Of a DNA stretch of 64,000 bases, positions 32,580-44,445 are shown piece by piece. Within the stretch, counting starts at the first letter, position 1. Every line of letters begins with the position of its first letter. The notes below the pieces were generated by a model. It was not told the DNA's origin and did not search any database. It was given only the letters and a program-made list of their open reading frames with translations. The position numbers were made by a program, and so were the translations under genes. Source of the DNA: Moniliella sp. 'wahieum' (lineage: Eukaryota > Basidiomycota > Moniliellomycetes > Moniliellales > Moniliellaceae); contig RSEE01000001.1 in the NCBI GenBank assembly GCA_003971905.1, forward strand, positions 868,001 through 932,000, written 5' to 3'.

Positions 32580-34266
32580 ATGCTCATCCCCACCCTCCCA
32601 TACTCCTCGCCCTGCTCGTAACAGCATTGACGTTCGTTCATGCCGCCCCCACCCAGCACCGGCGCGGCCGCCCGCACGCGGCCTCGACTGGGACTCTGCC
32701 CTCCATGTTCCCTCGCCCCTCCATCTCTCGTCTCTGCGCCCTGGTCGGTCGCACTCTGGCTCAAACCCAGGTCGCCGCATGGCCCCGCCCTTCCACCTCC
32801 GTCTCCCCCCTCTGCCGAATCGATTTCCTTCGCCCCCGCTGTTGGGGTGCACGTAGGCGGGGGCGATCACGATGGCCTGCTCGCCTGGGCGGACTGACGG
32901 GAGAAGCGCATGCTCTTTCCGAACCTCTGGTGGTGCGTTCGCGCCTCGCACGCTATCGCCGCCTCCGCAACCCCCACGAGTTTGCCCGGCCTCGTGCTTA
33001 TGGAGATTGGGACCGAGTTGTCACCTCGTCCCAGTGCTTAACCGAGCCTTCGGGAGCAGGCTGGGAAGACGTGACAGTGCGTGCGCCCAACGTGACTGAC
33101 CGGAATACGTTGCTGTCGCTAGTACGCATGGCTGCACACGCCTATGTTCCCGGAAACGCCACATGGGTTCCCGCTACGGGCGGGTTTAATCAAACCCTCT
33201 CGTTTGGTTGGGACAGCGATGGCATCCGCGGTCACGTTTTTGCCGATGCTAAAAACGAAACGGTCGTGGTCGCGATCAAGGGAACCACCGCTGCATTTAT
33301 GCCTGGTGGCGGTGGCGACACAGCCAAGCGCGACAAGATGAACGACAATTTGATCTTCTCCTGCTGCTGCCCCGGGTCAGCTGGACTGGACTACCGTCTG
33401 TGGCTGTTATCGCTCAATTTCCGGCGGAAAGGGGTGTGGTCAGTCATGTGTGGAGGGAGCTCTGCTGGAGAAAGCTTTTACTACCGGCTGCGACGGAGCT
33501 CTACAGCAATGTGACTCGCGTCTACCCGAATGCCCAAATCTGGTTGACAGGCCATTCCTTGGCGGCGCTGTCTTCGCTTATCGGTATGACCTATGGGCTG
33601 CCCACTGTGGCTTTCGAATCACCAGGGGAACGCATGGCCGCCCGTCGTCTCCACCTTCCTGTACCGGGCGACTACCCATCGGATTGGGGTGAACCCCAGG
33701 ATGATGGATTGCCGATTGAAGAGCTTCCGTTGTGCATGTCTATACACGGGGACCCCCTTGCGGGGCCAGTGTGTGGGGCAGATGAGCCCTGTGGTCAATT
33801 TGGGTATGCGATGGAATCGCGCTGCCATGCGGGGCAGTCGATCGTGTACGATACGGTGGGCTGCTGGGCTGGTCGCCATCGCTCTTGACACATCGTGTGA
33901 TTACGTTGACGGATGATTTGCTCCTAACGGACTGGAACGCGAGGGTAGCGCAGTCCAACCAAGCCCAAATCGAGAGCAAGGGAAAGAAGCCAAAGACGCC
34001 GTCGGGCGATAGTTTCCTGGGGTGGCGTTGGCCTTGGCCATGGAACCGCCGGACGACAGCGACGACGGATCGTCAAGTGATGACGATGATTCTCAACCTG
34101 AACCATCACCGCCCGGTCGCACTCCCGGCGGAGACGACAGCATGGGTGACGACGATCCAGCTCCACCGGATTGCCTGACCCGGGTCGGGATGGAGATGCG
34201 GATCTGGTGTGCCACGGGCGAAAGTACGAGAGCGAGTGCGAGGACTGTAGGCTGGCAGTTCGGTGA
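32580..34266 (+). CDS. ATG15: Autophagic phospholipase Atg15
   Basis: Atg15 is a vacuolar class 3 lipase that breaks down autophagic and multivesicular bodies and travels there as a type II membrane protein. The N-terminus, after one lost base, is a signal anchor MLIPTLPILLALLVTALTF. Family landmarks follow: LARYRRLRNP, TLLSLVRMAAHAYV, WDSDGIRGHVFAD, VVAIKGTTA, the cysteine cluster FSCCC, and ELYSNVTRVYPNAQIWLTGHSL. Next come YGLPTVAFESPGERMAARRLHLP, HGDPLAGPVC and the Cys-rich end CHGRKYESECEDCRL. The nucleophile elbow reads GHSLAAL where the family has GHSLGGAL. This is one residue short, so either a natural change or three lost bases. The acidic stretch DDSDDGSSSDDDDS before the tail is variable in the family. 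No intron is visible; breaks occur near 32610, 33380 and 34040. Confidence 0.92.
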
Positions 34267-34762
34267 CCAGATTTGAACCCTACGCCCGGCAAAAGCCTAC
34301 CAACCATTTCCTCCTATCCGAGGCCCGCTCCTTCTCCGAGCCCCTATCCTCCTCCCTTTAGGTGCGAAGGAGGGATAATTTCTACCCAGCGTGCAGCTGG
34401 CACTCGGTTGATTATTTGTGTTATGCTTTAACCAATGAGCCGAGGGCCTCCGTGGATTAGCTGTGACATGTTGTGAGCTATCAATGGGGCCCCTTACACT
34501 TGCGCCGTGTTCCTCTCCCTTTTCCGGTCGCCTGGCCATGGTCACCTGGGGCAGGTGGTGGCGCTGTACCGGAGGTGAAGCTGCGACTGGGGAGGACGTT
34601 AATTTGAAGTACCATATTGGAACCGGGGGGGAGGCTGGAAGAGCTGATGATGATGATAACGCTTTGTGTAATATACTCTGTTCTGTTTTGGTACGATTGT
34701 GTAGTAGGACATGAAACGGTGCACGAAGTTCACCGCCAATATTCATGCAGATGCCTGAGAGT

Positions 34763-34776
34763 CGAACGTCGAACGT
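34763..34776. repeat. 7-bp tandem pair, CGAACGT type
   Basis: Two exact adjacent copies of CGAACGT, followed by TGAGCAA. Confidence 0.55.
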
Positions 34777-34796
34777 TGAGCAACCGTTTGAGATCA

Positions 34797-34824
34797 GAAC
34801 TCTCTTCTCTGAACTCTGAACTCT
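34797..34824. repeat. 7-bp tandem array, GAACTCT type
   Basis: Four units: GAACTCT, CTTCTCT, GAACTCT and GAACTCT. The period is 7 bp but the unit is not palindromic. Confidence 0.65.
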
Positions 34825-34972
34825 ACTAAAACTGTCGGCACGCGTGCGCATCACGTGTGTGTGCTATGCATGCTATGTGCCATGCATCGTGTCCTGTGCA
34901 GCCCGGGGAACGAGGAACGGAGGCCAATCCTCGGAAAGGGCAGTCTGATGTCTGACCCTCGTTCCTCTGCCC

Positions 34973-35014
34973 TTGAAGCTTGAAGCTTGAAGCTTGAAGC
35001 TTGAAGCTTGAAGC
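34973..35014. repeat. 7-bp tandem array, TTGAAGC type
   Basis: Six exact copies of TTGAAGC, giving AAGCTT palindromes separated by one G. This is the most regular array in the window, 330 bp upstream of CDC42. Confidence 0.95.
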
Positions 35015-35345
35015 TCGACTGTCCAAGGTGTGCCAGTGGCGTGCCCAGAGTGCTCCAGATGGGCTACGGCAGCCGGTCAGCTGAGCCTGAGGCCTCGGCA
35101 CCAGCTGGACTTGAGCCTCGGATCGCTAACCCTGGGCCGCCGCCCTCGCCCTTACGTCACGTATCACGCGTCGTGCTTCATCCATCATCCACGGGCCCAG
35201 CCAATCGCCGCTGCCCCGCATGGGGCGAGTGTCCTGCAGCAGCGGCCGTCTGGCCCATCTGTCGGACGCGCCGCCAGGGCGAGATAGACGGGGTGCTGGC
35301 CAGCCCCTTCAAGCTGACCACCACCTGCTTGTTGCGCTGCCGGCC

Positions 35346-36053
35346 ATGCAGACCATCAAGTGCGTCGTCGTTGGAGATGGCGCTGTCGGAAAGGTATGTA
35401 GGCTCGCGCCACATGCTGCTGCATGCGTGAGGGTGGCACTGACCCTGCCCAGACATGTCTCCTCATCTCGTATACCACCAACAAGTTCCCCTTGGACTAT
35501 GTCCCAACCGTACGTCCTCCTGTCTGCCTAGCCGCTTCCTTTCCAGGCTGAGGCCCTGACACCTCTCCTCTCTCGTTCGCCAGGTGTTTGACAACTATGC
35601 CGTCACTGTCATGATCGGCGACGACCCTTACACTCTCGGGCTCTTCGACACAGCCGGGCAGGAAGACTACGACCGCCTCCGCCCACTCTCTTACCCCCAG
35701 ACCGACGTGTTCCTGCTCTGCTTCAGTGTTACCTCTCCTGCCTCATACGAGAACGTAAAGGAGAAGTGGCATCCGGAGGTGCGGCATCACTGTCCAGGCG
35801 TGCCGTGCTTGGTGGTGGGCACCCAGATTGACTTGCGAGACGATGCGGTGGTGGTGGACAAACTGGGGCGGTCTAACCAGCGCCGCTGACAGCCGAGCAG
35901 GGTGAGCGCTTGGCCCGCGAGCTGGGCGCGGTCAAGTACGTTGAATGCTCAGCATTGACCCAAAAGGGCCTCAAGAACGTGTTTGACGAGGCCATCGTTG
36001 CAGCTCTGGAGCCACCGGTGGTGCGGAAAAAGTCCAAGTGCACATTGCTTTAG
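35346..36053 (+). CDS. CDC42: Rho-family GTPase Cdc42
   Basis: This is the polarity GTPase that controls budding or hyphal growth at the plasma membrane. Exons are 35346-35393, 35453-35509 and 35584-36053; introns of 59 and 74 bp start GTATGT and GTACGT. The product begins [20 protein letters not shown] (P-loop formed across intron 1), with effector loop [15 protein letters not shown], switch [25 protein letters not shown], the TQID guanine motif (family T-K/Q-x-D), the ECSAL motif and C-terminal prenylation box CTLL preceded by a KKSK polybasic stretch. Length is about 191 residues, as expected. One frame break near 35880 is repaired by one base ([15 protein letters not shown] follows). The sequence matches Cdc42 rather than Rac or Rho through the MQTIKCV start, the [12 protein letters not shown] helix and the AALEPP tail. 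Confidence 0.96.
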
Positions 36054-37599
36054 ATGGGGGGAGTCTGCTGGCCTCTTACTTTGCCATGCACTTCACGAAC
36101 AACCCGCTATCTTCTTGCATAAGTCTTCGGCTTTACTCGTCCTGTTCGGACGAAAGGGGCGGGAGGGGTGCATCGTCTACCTTTCCGGCATGACCCCCGC
36201 TCTCCCTAGCCCACTCCTCACCATCCCCCACCTCCATCCCCCTTCCATTCTTTCTCATGTCGCCTTACCCCGACCCTCCCTCGAATCTCCTATTGCACAC
36301 TTCTTCCGCCACCGCTTCCCCCTCTGTCTTCTCTCGCCCCCATGTACGGCCTGCCTACTTTTTTTATCTCGCGTGTCATCTATACAGCCCCCCTCCGTTC
36401 CGCTCCGCTCCCCTCCTCACCCCCGAACGAGATGGTAGACAAGTTGAAGAAATTTCTCTCTGAAACCTTCCACCTCTTATACCCCCTCACCGAGGTCCGA
36501 GTCAGGCAGCAGGGACGCAGCGACACGCCCACACCCCGCTCAATCTTGGGGATGCTGTGATGACCCTGACGTGAAGTGTGGAGGAGGGATTGCCAGTCAA
36601 CTAAGAAGTGGGATGCGAAAGAGGTCAAAACCTATTTTGGCTGTAAGCACTGGGGTCCATGACCAGGCCGAGTGATGCCAGGCCTGTGCCGGATACACAG
36701 GGGTCGGCAGACTAGGGCATGCCCCAATATAGGACTCTTGCAGGAGCCACGTTCCATATTCCTACCCTGTAAAACATCGACGCGAGTGGTAGAGATAGGT
36801 AAAGGTTTGGACGCCGTGGTACCGCATTCGGGGGATTATAGTGCTGTAAAGCAATCATAACAGAACTCAACCCCTGCTTCGCCGAAAGGGGGCGGGGGAG
36901 GCTGGGGTCAACCAGGCAGCACGTGCAATCAGTCCAGTACGTCAGTGTATGTTCATATCACCACTTCCACAGAGATTGCATTTGGCTCTGCAACAGCATA
37001 TTCGACCACAGGTCTAACATAGTACATCGACGCTCAAGTAAGTGATGAGCGGATCAAATCAGTATGAAGTGATGATAGACTGTTTGTCCCCCCTCTAACG
37101 CGCACATTGCGGCATCGTACGGAAGAGATCGAGGAACTTTATGCTAAGGAACACATTTTCTGCTCTTGTCTTCCTTCGTAGGCGATCGCCAATGTCGTGA
37201 CCACCAACGTAGATTGGACCTCAGAATAAACTCATTGGTGCAGAGAAGATGGTATATAGAAGCTTGACTGCAGTAGTAGCGAATCAAGAACCCCTGCTCG
37301 TCTTCGGGTACCCTTGCAAAAATTCAAACCCCGCGTCAGCAACCCCCGCGTCAGGAGATGCTCTTAGCGGCCTTACTCCCTCGTCCTATCTTGCGCGAAG
37401 GCCAAGTTGGGCAGATGCAGAAACACGATCAAAGATAATCGGCATATACTCCCCAACTTATGTTCGCCCTTCCCAGCCAATTAGGTGCATTCACAGGGAC
37501 CTGCTTATGACAGGGAATGGAGTGCAAAAGAAAGACCTGTAATAAAGGAAACTGGTATGCATGAATATGGAGTCCCGTCGTTCTCCGTCGTCCTATCCG
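36054..37599. other. Intergenic stretch, no gene seen
   Basis: About 1.5 kb between the convergent CDC42 and HIS1 genes. It begins with a long pyrimidine-rich 3' flank (to about 36450). Short frames such as 37249-37542 have no domain. I see nothing further. Confidence 0.55.
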
Positions 37600-38608
37600 T
37601 TACGCCCGGGAGTTTGCAATCGTAGTGATCAGAATGTCCGATGCGCCCACGGCCTCCAGACGGTCCATGATCGTTGCGGCCTCAGAGCGCGCAATCATTG
37701 CCGATACAGCATTCCAGGTCTCATCTTCAAGGGGCATAACGGTCGCTGCCCGGCGGCCGGGGGTGATCTCGAGGGCGGCAGGCAGGGCGGACTTGGTAAT
37801 GTTGTAGGTGCAGAGCACGTAGCGTTGCGCTGCAATTACACCGCGGATTCGGTTGCTGATCAGGTTGATTAGTTTCGTATCCGACCGGGTGTGGGGCTCA
37901 GCGGAACGGATAAGCGTGGCCTGAGATTCGAGGAGGGTCGCAATCGGCGCCAGACCACAGGCGCGCATCGTCTCCCCACTCTCCACCAAGTCAACGATGC
38001 CGTCCGCAATGCGAGGGCGCAGGCAGCTTCAACGCTCCCGCTAACAAACTGGATCTCTGTCTTCTTGCCTGAAGCGACGCGCTTGTCCAGGTCGGCAAAG
38101 TACTCGCCCGCAAGTGGTCAAAGGAGGGGTAGCAATCCGGCACCCCACCAGGTCCTCCACCTTCTTCATTGGACCCTGTGCGCCAAGCTCCCACGAGGTT
38201 GCAGAGATGGGTCGGGCACCTGCACTTGCAGCTTGCACTTGCCAAAACCCAATGGAAGTACCTCGGTCACTCGCGACGAAATTGCCGTGCCGCTCTCGGC
38301 AACCATGTCCTGGCCCGTGATGCCGAGATCGACGTTACCGAGACCGACAAAGCGAGGAATGTCGGCAGCGGAAGGAAAACAAGCGCCATAGGGAAATTCT
38401 GCACCAGCGCAACGTCAAGCCGGTGCTGGCGCTTGAATTGCACATCCGCCCCCTGCAAAAGCTCCAGGCACTTTCGTACAGGCGGCCTAGCCTCCGCGCG
38501 TCAGCGGACCGTCCACACCTGGGATCAGAAAAAATACACACCCTTTTTGGGGATGGCAAAGAGCATCCGGTTGTTGAGGTCTTCGCTCGCCAGGAGATTC
38601 GAGGCCAT
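37600..38608 (-). CDS. HIS1: ATP phosphoribosyltransferase
   Basis: The enzyme catalyses the first, feedback-regulated step of histidine synthesis, joining ATP and PRPP. It starts MASNLLASEDLNNRMLFAIPKKG at 38608. A 55-bp intron (38487-38541, GTGTGT to TAG) splits the codon after PKKG, and the next exon gives RLYE, CLELLQGADVQFKRQHRLD and VALVQNFPMALVFLP. A ligand-binding stretch follows (VGLGNVDLGITGQDMV), then KKVEDLVGCRIAT. The C-terminal domain includes LIESQ-like LLESQATLIR, LINLISNRIRGVIAAQRYVLCTYN and EITPGRRAATVMPLEDETWNAV. The last of these is typical of the long, fungal HisG form with a regulatory domain, and ends DILITTIANSRA. Length is about 317 residues, against 297 in yeast. Frame breaks occur near 38370, 38130, 38060 and 37990. 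Confidence 0.93.
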
Positions 38609-39481
38609 TGCGGTCAGCGGTGGTGGAGGTGGTTGTTGGGAGGTGGGCGGCGCTTCGCGGTTCCCGTTGTCTCCAAAGCCCAGTGGCTGAACCAACTTTC
38701 AAAAATAGGCCCACTCCAAGGGCACGAGGTCAGTCTGACTCACAAACGCCGCAGTTTTCTCCCGCTCAACTTCTCGGCCTTCACGATTTGTCCGCCGCGG
38801 CAGGTAGGAGCATCCCCAAGCTATAATACAGTAGCGGCTGCTACATGGGACACAGCACACCCACTAGACACAAGATCTTCAGAAGGGGTTCAGTTTTGTC
38901 GACTCTGTCCCGCACGTTCCCAACTAGGTAGGCGATAAATGATGGAAGGAAAAGATGATTAGCTGTCGAGCATAATGTCTTCCGCAAGCAGTCTTTCGTG
39001 ATGACGTTGATGAAAGCCAAGTCGATGCCAACGCTGTGACCTGCGCCAAGGTGCCCATAAACCACAGCAGGAAAATGTAGTCACATACTTGCACGACCGT
39101 CGGGATGCCTACGTAGAGAACCAGAGCAAGCGGGCTGTGCTCCGTTTGCGCTATCGGGAGCATGGGCTTGCGGCATGGTGATACAAGCTCCACCTGGTGC
39201 TACCTCCGGAACTTAAGTATGCGACCAGGGCACGGGACGTAGGCCCCTTGTCTCTTCCTACAGATTTGCCCAGCTCCAGCGTCAAAAGGGACTGGTCGAG
39301 TCGAGGTTGGGATGGCGGCGGAGGATGGGATCAGGGTCGCCTATCGTAGGTTCGCGATCGTGACCAGTTAAGGGAACGAGGATGAAAGCGGGGAAAGCAA
39401 TCAAGGAAGCAAGCCGATGCAGCAGTGGTTTGCTGCATCTCATGTTCAACCGCCTCGGCATCTAAGCCAGATGAGATATAG

Positions 39482-39798
39482 CTACAATAATGGAGCTATC
39501 AGGGGCAGAGGTCGTCTCCGCCAGAGGAAGGTAGAAGCGTGACAAAATGTAAACAATCTGCTCGGGGAGGAGAGCCACGCTGCAGTATTATAGAAGGGTA
39601 AGCCCTCATTTTCCAAATCCACTGCAACCCATCTTTCCCAATTCGGGCCAGGATCAAGGCATACATATTCTTCCAGCACCTTGATGTATGCCCGCGGCTG
39701 GGAATGGCCGGATTGAAGATTGAATCGCTGGAACAGCCCTTTGGCGACAGCATGTTGTTAAGGATGGAATTAACAACATCGGAGCCAAATTCAGGCAT
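39482..39798 (-). CDS. Possible gene fragment, unrecognised
   Basis: Two overlapping minus-strand frames share coding-like character: the first opens DVVNSILNNMLSPKG and SIFNPAIP, and the other continues KVLEEYVCLDPGPNWERW and VAVDLENEGLPFYN. They would join with one lost base near 39700. The piece is about 90 residues, without a clear start or partner exon. I cannot name a family. It may be an exon of a small gene, a relic, or chance. Confidence 0.25.
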
Positions 39799-40285
39799 AT
39801 GGGCCCGCCTGATAGCCGAATAAGGCGATGAAGTCCATCATTTGCTCACCGAGCGCAAACTGGTCACAACTGGCTCGAAGCAAAAAACGTAGTGCCAGAC
39901 GGGCACGTCAAGCCATGTGCGTTCCGCTAGAGGATCCGTATATAAGCGGGTCAAAATACATCTCCGCATCGTTCGCGCCAGGTTGGATCGGGGCGGGGCC
40001 AGTTATACCTGGGACAGCGATAGGCTGTCTTCTTCGCGCGGAGCTACAGCCGCAAAGAACTGCAGCTACCTAGACCTTGAGTAACGAGCAAACGAGAAAA
40101 TCATGGGTTGGAGGTGCGATGTCTGGGGCGAACCGGACTCATGCAACACTCCGTCTTGCTCAGTGTTGAGCGCACTCAACGCGGCGTGGTGGGGCAGTGG
40201 TAGTGTTGATGACAGATATGGAGCTGGATGCAGCGGTGCTGGCTTGAGTGCCGCAATTGCATAGGTTGGACTGTTGTAAGTCAAC

Positions 40286-40334
40286 CATGATGCATGACGC
40301 ATGATGTATGATGAATGATGCATGATGCATGATG
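40286..40334. repeat. 7-bp tandem array, CATGATG type
   Basis: Seven consecutive units: CATGATG, CATGACG, CATGATG, TATGATG, AATGATG, CATGATG, CATGATG. In register it is ATGCAT spaced by one base. It is the longest array of this family here. Confidence 0.95.
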
Positions 40335-40659
40335 AACTTTGAAATTAGAAAGTTTGCTGCCGTTCTCGTTAAGGTCTTCGCATTGGGTCTTCGCATGGTT
40401 AGTGCCAAGGCAATGCTACCTCCAACTTCCACTTCCGCTAGCAACTACGCGCCGGAGACAAGCGCTCTCGTTCATGGTGCGAGACAGCCATGACGAGTTG
40501 CCTGCCCCGTAATCAAACACACGCAAAGGATACCAATGCACGACAAAATTGCCCTCTTCTTGAGAATACGACAGAAACAAGCAGGGAGTCAGGTTGTACA
40601 AAAGAACAGCAGAGCGCGGAGAAGAGGAAAAGTAGAGAGAAGAGAAGGAGAGAATGGAA

Positions 40660-43578
40660 GGAGCAAGATGGATAGTCGGGTGAAGCCGCACCAAGCCCAT
40701 GGCATGGCTGGTGTAGTGTGTGTCCGCCTCCGACTCGGATACGGACCACGCTGCAGAGCGGGGGCTCGATCTTGGCAATTCGTCTGCCAACGTGTCGTGT
40801 GGGCCGAGCTGTTGGCCTTCACCAACAAAGGCAAAGTACCGTCTCCGTGGTGGGGCTGGGGGAGGTGTAGGGACCGATCAAGCCACACTTCTGTCCCTGC
40901 CTCCCCTTCATCCACTCCATTTCCCACTGCCGGAACTTCCACACCCTCAGCAGGGGGGTAGAGAAAGGGGATGAGTGCCCAAGGAATCGTGTATCCTCTC
41001 GGGTTGGGGGGTAGGCGCACTGGGTTGGGTGGGACTAAGGGGAACAAGGGAATGCGAAACAATCGTCCGTGAGCGCGAGGCGGCGGCGGGGGGGATAAGC
41101 GGGCGCGAGTTGTTGGGCGCCGGAGGGGCAGAGCTGGCGCCAGGGAGAGGGAGTGGGTGAGTGGGCAAAATGAGCGGCGCCTCGCGAGAGAATTGAGATG
41201 GAGGGCCCAGGTACGACTCGGTAGCGCGGTACGAGTCGGTCTCCGGGGCCATGAGCTGCGACGTATGGTCACCCATGTAATACGAATACGTCGCGTAGGG
41301 ATTGGGGGTGGTGTAATAGGGGGTGTAAGTTGGGTAAGGCTCTTGGTCCACCGAACGTCCGTACGGAGTGGGAGCATATGGCCTCGACAGCGACTCGTAC
41401 TGTGGTGGCAAATCGACAACTTCCCCTGCCTCATTATCGTCCATCAAAATAACACCAGCATCAAGATGCTGCCGGACACGGACAGGGTTGTGATCCGAGG
41501 ACACAGTGCCCGTATCCAACCCCATCGATGAAGCAGTAACAGGCACCGAGCTTAAGGGGTGGGTATGGCCCGCCACATTCTGATCGGCCTCGTGTGGACC
41601 CGTCTCGGATATGAGCGTGCTTCCTCACCATTGGACGGTTCAGGAGTCATTGGTGGAATCATGCACATGGGAATGCAATGGTGGCGTGGGCAGGGTCGGG
41701 CATGTCGGTGAAGGGGACAGCCATCGACGGTGTTGACTGCACGGACGCGCTCCTTCCCCCGGAGGGACTGGAAGAAGAGGGTAAGTCATGTCACGCGAGT
41801 TGCTGGCCAGTGATGTCCGTCCAGTCGTCGTCCCGGCGGTGGCGTCCGCCTCGTCATGCCAAGCATCGGAGACGCGAGCGGGTGCTAGCGCATCCGTAGA
41901 TGACGCTAGGGGCGATGGGAAATAAGCAGAGTACGTCCCGTAAAAATGCCTTGTGTAATAGGAGCTTGGGCATTAAATATCGGTCGCTTGTCTCCCTCAG
42001 AGGCAGGCAAATCCCAAGCTGTGATACCACCATCGCGCCGACGTTTACGGGCGATGACGCGCCCAGCGATCACGGCAAAACCGACCAAAGCAGCGCATCC
42101 TACTACTGCAACCACCACTCCCGCGATCTGACCATGGCTCAGGCCAGAGCTTGCCCCCGCGTGGCTTGAAGACAAGTGGCCAGGGGAGCCCCATTTGTAG
42201 CCAGGTAAGGGATTTCCTTCCACAACCGTTTGGATTGCAGCAATCGGGGAGGAAGTCGCCGATCCAACCCCCTTGTATGAGAAGGTCGTGGTCACATATC
42301 GCTCAGGCAGCCCCGAAAGCGACATGGGTGCCACTGTCGCGCTGGGTCTTGGAATTTGAGCGCCATATCCCGGGATGGCCACGTCAAGGCATGAGTCGTT
42401 GAGGTAATTCTCATCCAACCCCATTACGTTGCGAAAGGACACCCTCCTTGTGGGTAGGCCCCCGAGTCCGCCATCGAGTACATGAATGCCGTGCTGGCAC
42501 GCATTGGCAACAACACCGATGCGGAACCATGAAGACTGGACGAGTTCCATGAATCGATTGGGATCTCATACGAGATGGGCGGTTGTTGTTCGGGATAATA
42601 GTACACAGTAAACGGAGGGAGGGCATGGCTGTTGGTGAAGTTGGTGCTAAGCGCAGTGGTAGTTGTTTTTGTAGACTCGAAGACGAGATTCCAGCGCTCA
42701 CATTGGAGCGGGGCGCCGGAACTGTAGAAGAAAATCAGCCGGGAGAGCGGGAGAGGGACAGTGTTGAGGGACGGGAGATGCCGATGAGACACTTTGGATG
42801 AGTGATGTGTTGGCCATGGCACCACTGGCATCAGTCAGGGCCACAACGAGATAAGTTGGGTAGTCTGGGATCAGTGGAACAGTCCACTGGTACGTCCACA
42901 AACCCCTGTCGAGCGGAGCGTAGTCTTGGGGGATTTCAAACGCGTAGAAGTACTGGTTGGTGATGGCCACTGTGACGTGGTAAGGGGGAACGCCAACAGG
43001 CGCAAAGGTAATGTTCAAGGGGCTGCAGGAAGTGGGAGGCGTCACATCGAGGGAAAAATGGATGGGGGTTGAGTGGCCGGTCGGAGCGAAGGTAGTGGCG
43101 GTGGCTGCGGGACGGGGCGGAGGTGCAGCGTTCGAGTCTGACCCAGATCCGGAGCCAGAGCCAGAGCCAGATTGGGAGTCGGAGGATCCGCTGGAACCAT
43201 TGGGTTCGTAATCGGGGTCAGTGTTGGTGTTGGGTACAGTATCGGGGTCGAAGACTGCGCGGCGGGCAGACGGTCGGCGGGAAGCAGGGGAGGGCATGAG
43301 GACAGAGTGCAGGTCAGGGTCATCGGCAGGCCTCAGGGCAAACGTCTGTCATGGCCACCGCCAGCCAGGCAGGGAGAGGAAGAGAGGAATGCTGCAGGGG
43401 GGAGAGGGGGGGGGGGAGGAGGAGGAGGAGGCGGTGGTGGTGGCGATGGGCCTGCTGCGGGTGGTGCGCACGAGAGAAGGTGGATGTGAGCGCCAGGACT
43501 GGATGCCTGGCTTACCCAGTGGCTGGCCTGAGGCGATGCAAGGCAGGCGGCTGCAGCCACGGCGGCGGCGGTGGCCAT
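40660..43578 (-). CDS. Single-pass receptor-like membrane protein with PY motif
   Basis: I recognise the layout but not an ortholog. From the ATG at 43578: an Ala-rich hydrophobic N-terminus (signal-like), a poly-Pro/Gly stretch, a long Ser-Gly repeat, then an extracellular beta-type region. That region has HFSLDVTPPTSCSPLNITFA, HVTVAITNQYFYAFEIP and LWTYQWTVPLIPDYPTYLVV, which resembles the immunoglobulin-like segments of fungal mucin-type surface proteins. A Ser-rich stalk leads to one transmembrane helix (GQIAGVVVAVVGCAALVGFAVIAG in part) near 42080, stopped by ARKRRR. The long cytoplasmic tail contains PPQYESL, a PPxY motif of the kind bound by Rsp5/Nedd4 ligases, and many Tyr/Pro repeats. 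The gene is broken by several one-base losses. The 3' end lies between 40947 and about 40660, because a frame shift there would extend the tail. Confidence 0.65.
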
Positions 43579-44445
43579 CACTAAATCACTAGTCGCTAGT
43601 CACTGCCGTCGAGGCTGCGCACAGCGCCCAGGCCGTGCCGGCGCGCTCCGGCGGCTGACGAGTGTGTGTATTAGGTAATGCGCCTGGATCGGCAGCGGGC
43701 AGGACGCGTGTGTGGGCGTTCCAGCCCAGCTGCGCCCCAGGGTGCACCTGATGCTTGAAGCATGAAGCATGAAGCATGATGCATGACGCATGCTACCACA
43801 CGGTGCAAGCGCGCTCCCGCCGTGGCAGCGTGCATAGAGCCTGACAGGGAAAGCGCACCTGCTGCGGAGAATTGTGGGCAGGCACAGACTGGCGCGTGCT
43901 GGCACCCGCAACGAACACCACATAGTGCAACCGTCCAACGCGCCCGCGCCCGCCCCGCCCTCGTTACATGTTACAGTGGCCACCAGCCAAATCCCCGTGA
44001 CAGCCCCCGCCTGAGCACAGCCTGTGCCCTGATTAATTATAGGCCCTCGTATGGCCTGTTGCCTGTTCCCGCGCGCTTCAGCCCACTTCGCCGTCACCGT
44101 CCCCACCGCAGCCAGCGGCGGTCTTTTATCCGCTCTCGTAATCGATAATCGCCCTGAAATACGCTGCAGTTTAGATACATCCCCACGAACCCGGAACCAA
44201 AGCGGTACCCAGCTCTCGGCTACTCGGGTGGCCAATGCACACACTAGAGACGCACACTCAAATCAATACGTCATACAGGGTCGGTGCAAAAGGAACGTGC
44301 GTAATGCCTAGTGAATGTTCAGAAGTTCATTCGCGTTGGAATTGCAACATTGCTATTGGTTCATGGATATGCGCGATTAACCATCGAGCTGGCCCACCCC
44401 CGCCACACCGACCCATCCACCACCACCACTACCAGCATCCGCATC
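43579..44445. other. Divergent promoter region with heptamer array
   Basis: About 870 bp between the membrane-protein gene (leftward) and the PRCC-like gene (rightward). The array at 43754 lies here. Long minus-strand frames over GC-rich sequence have no domain. Confidence 0.55.
43754..43788. repeat. 7-bp tandem array, mixed CTTGAAG/CATGATG
   Basis: Five consecutive units: CTTGAAG, CATGAAG, CATGAAG, CATGATG, CATGACG. It links the TTGAAGC family at 34973 with the CATGATG family at 40286 through single-base steps. Confidence 0.95.

Larger units (their letters stand above)
34267..35345. other. Intergenic stretch with heptamer repeats
   Basis: About 1.1 kb between ATG15 and CDC42. It contains 7-bp arrays at 34763, 34797 and 34973. 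No gene is supported; long frames on both strands lack domains. Confidence 0.55.
38609..40659. other. Region with unassigned open frames
   Basis: About 2 kb between HIS1 and the membrane-protein gene. On the minus strand the segments 38841-39193 (two hydrophobic frames, e.g. LALVLYVGIPTVVQ) and 39482-39798 look partly coding but match no family I know. The heptamer array at 40286 lies here. The HIS1 promoter is in the left part. Confidence 0.45.

Noticed and set aside
34240-34310. tRNA-like minus-strand sequence with GGTTCAAATC
   Set aside because: The T-loop-like word has no pairing T stem and no acceptor or anticodon arm around it. It overlaps the Atg15 C-terminus.
40286-40334. Heptamer arrays as a CRISPR array or telomere repeat
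   Set aside because: Units are contiguous 7-mers without spacers, and they do not match the TTAGGG-type telomere repeat usual in basidiomycetes.
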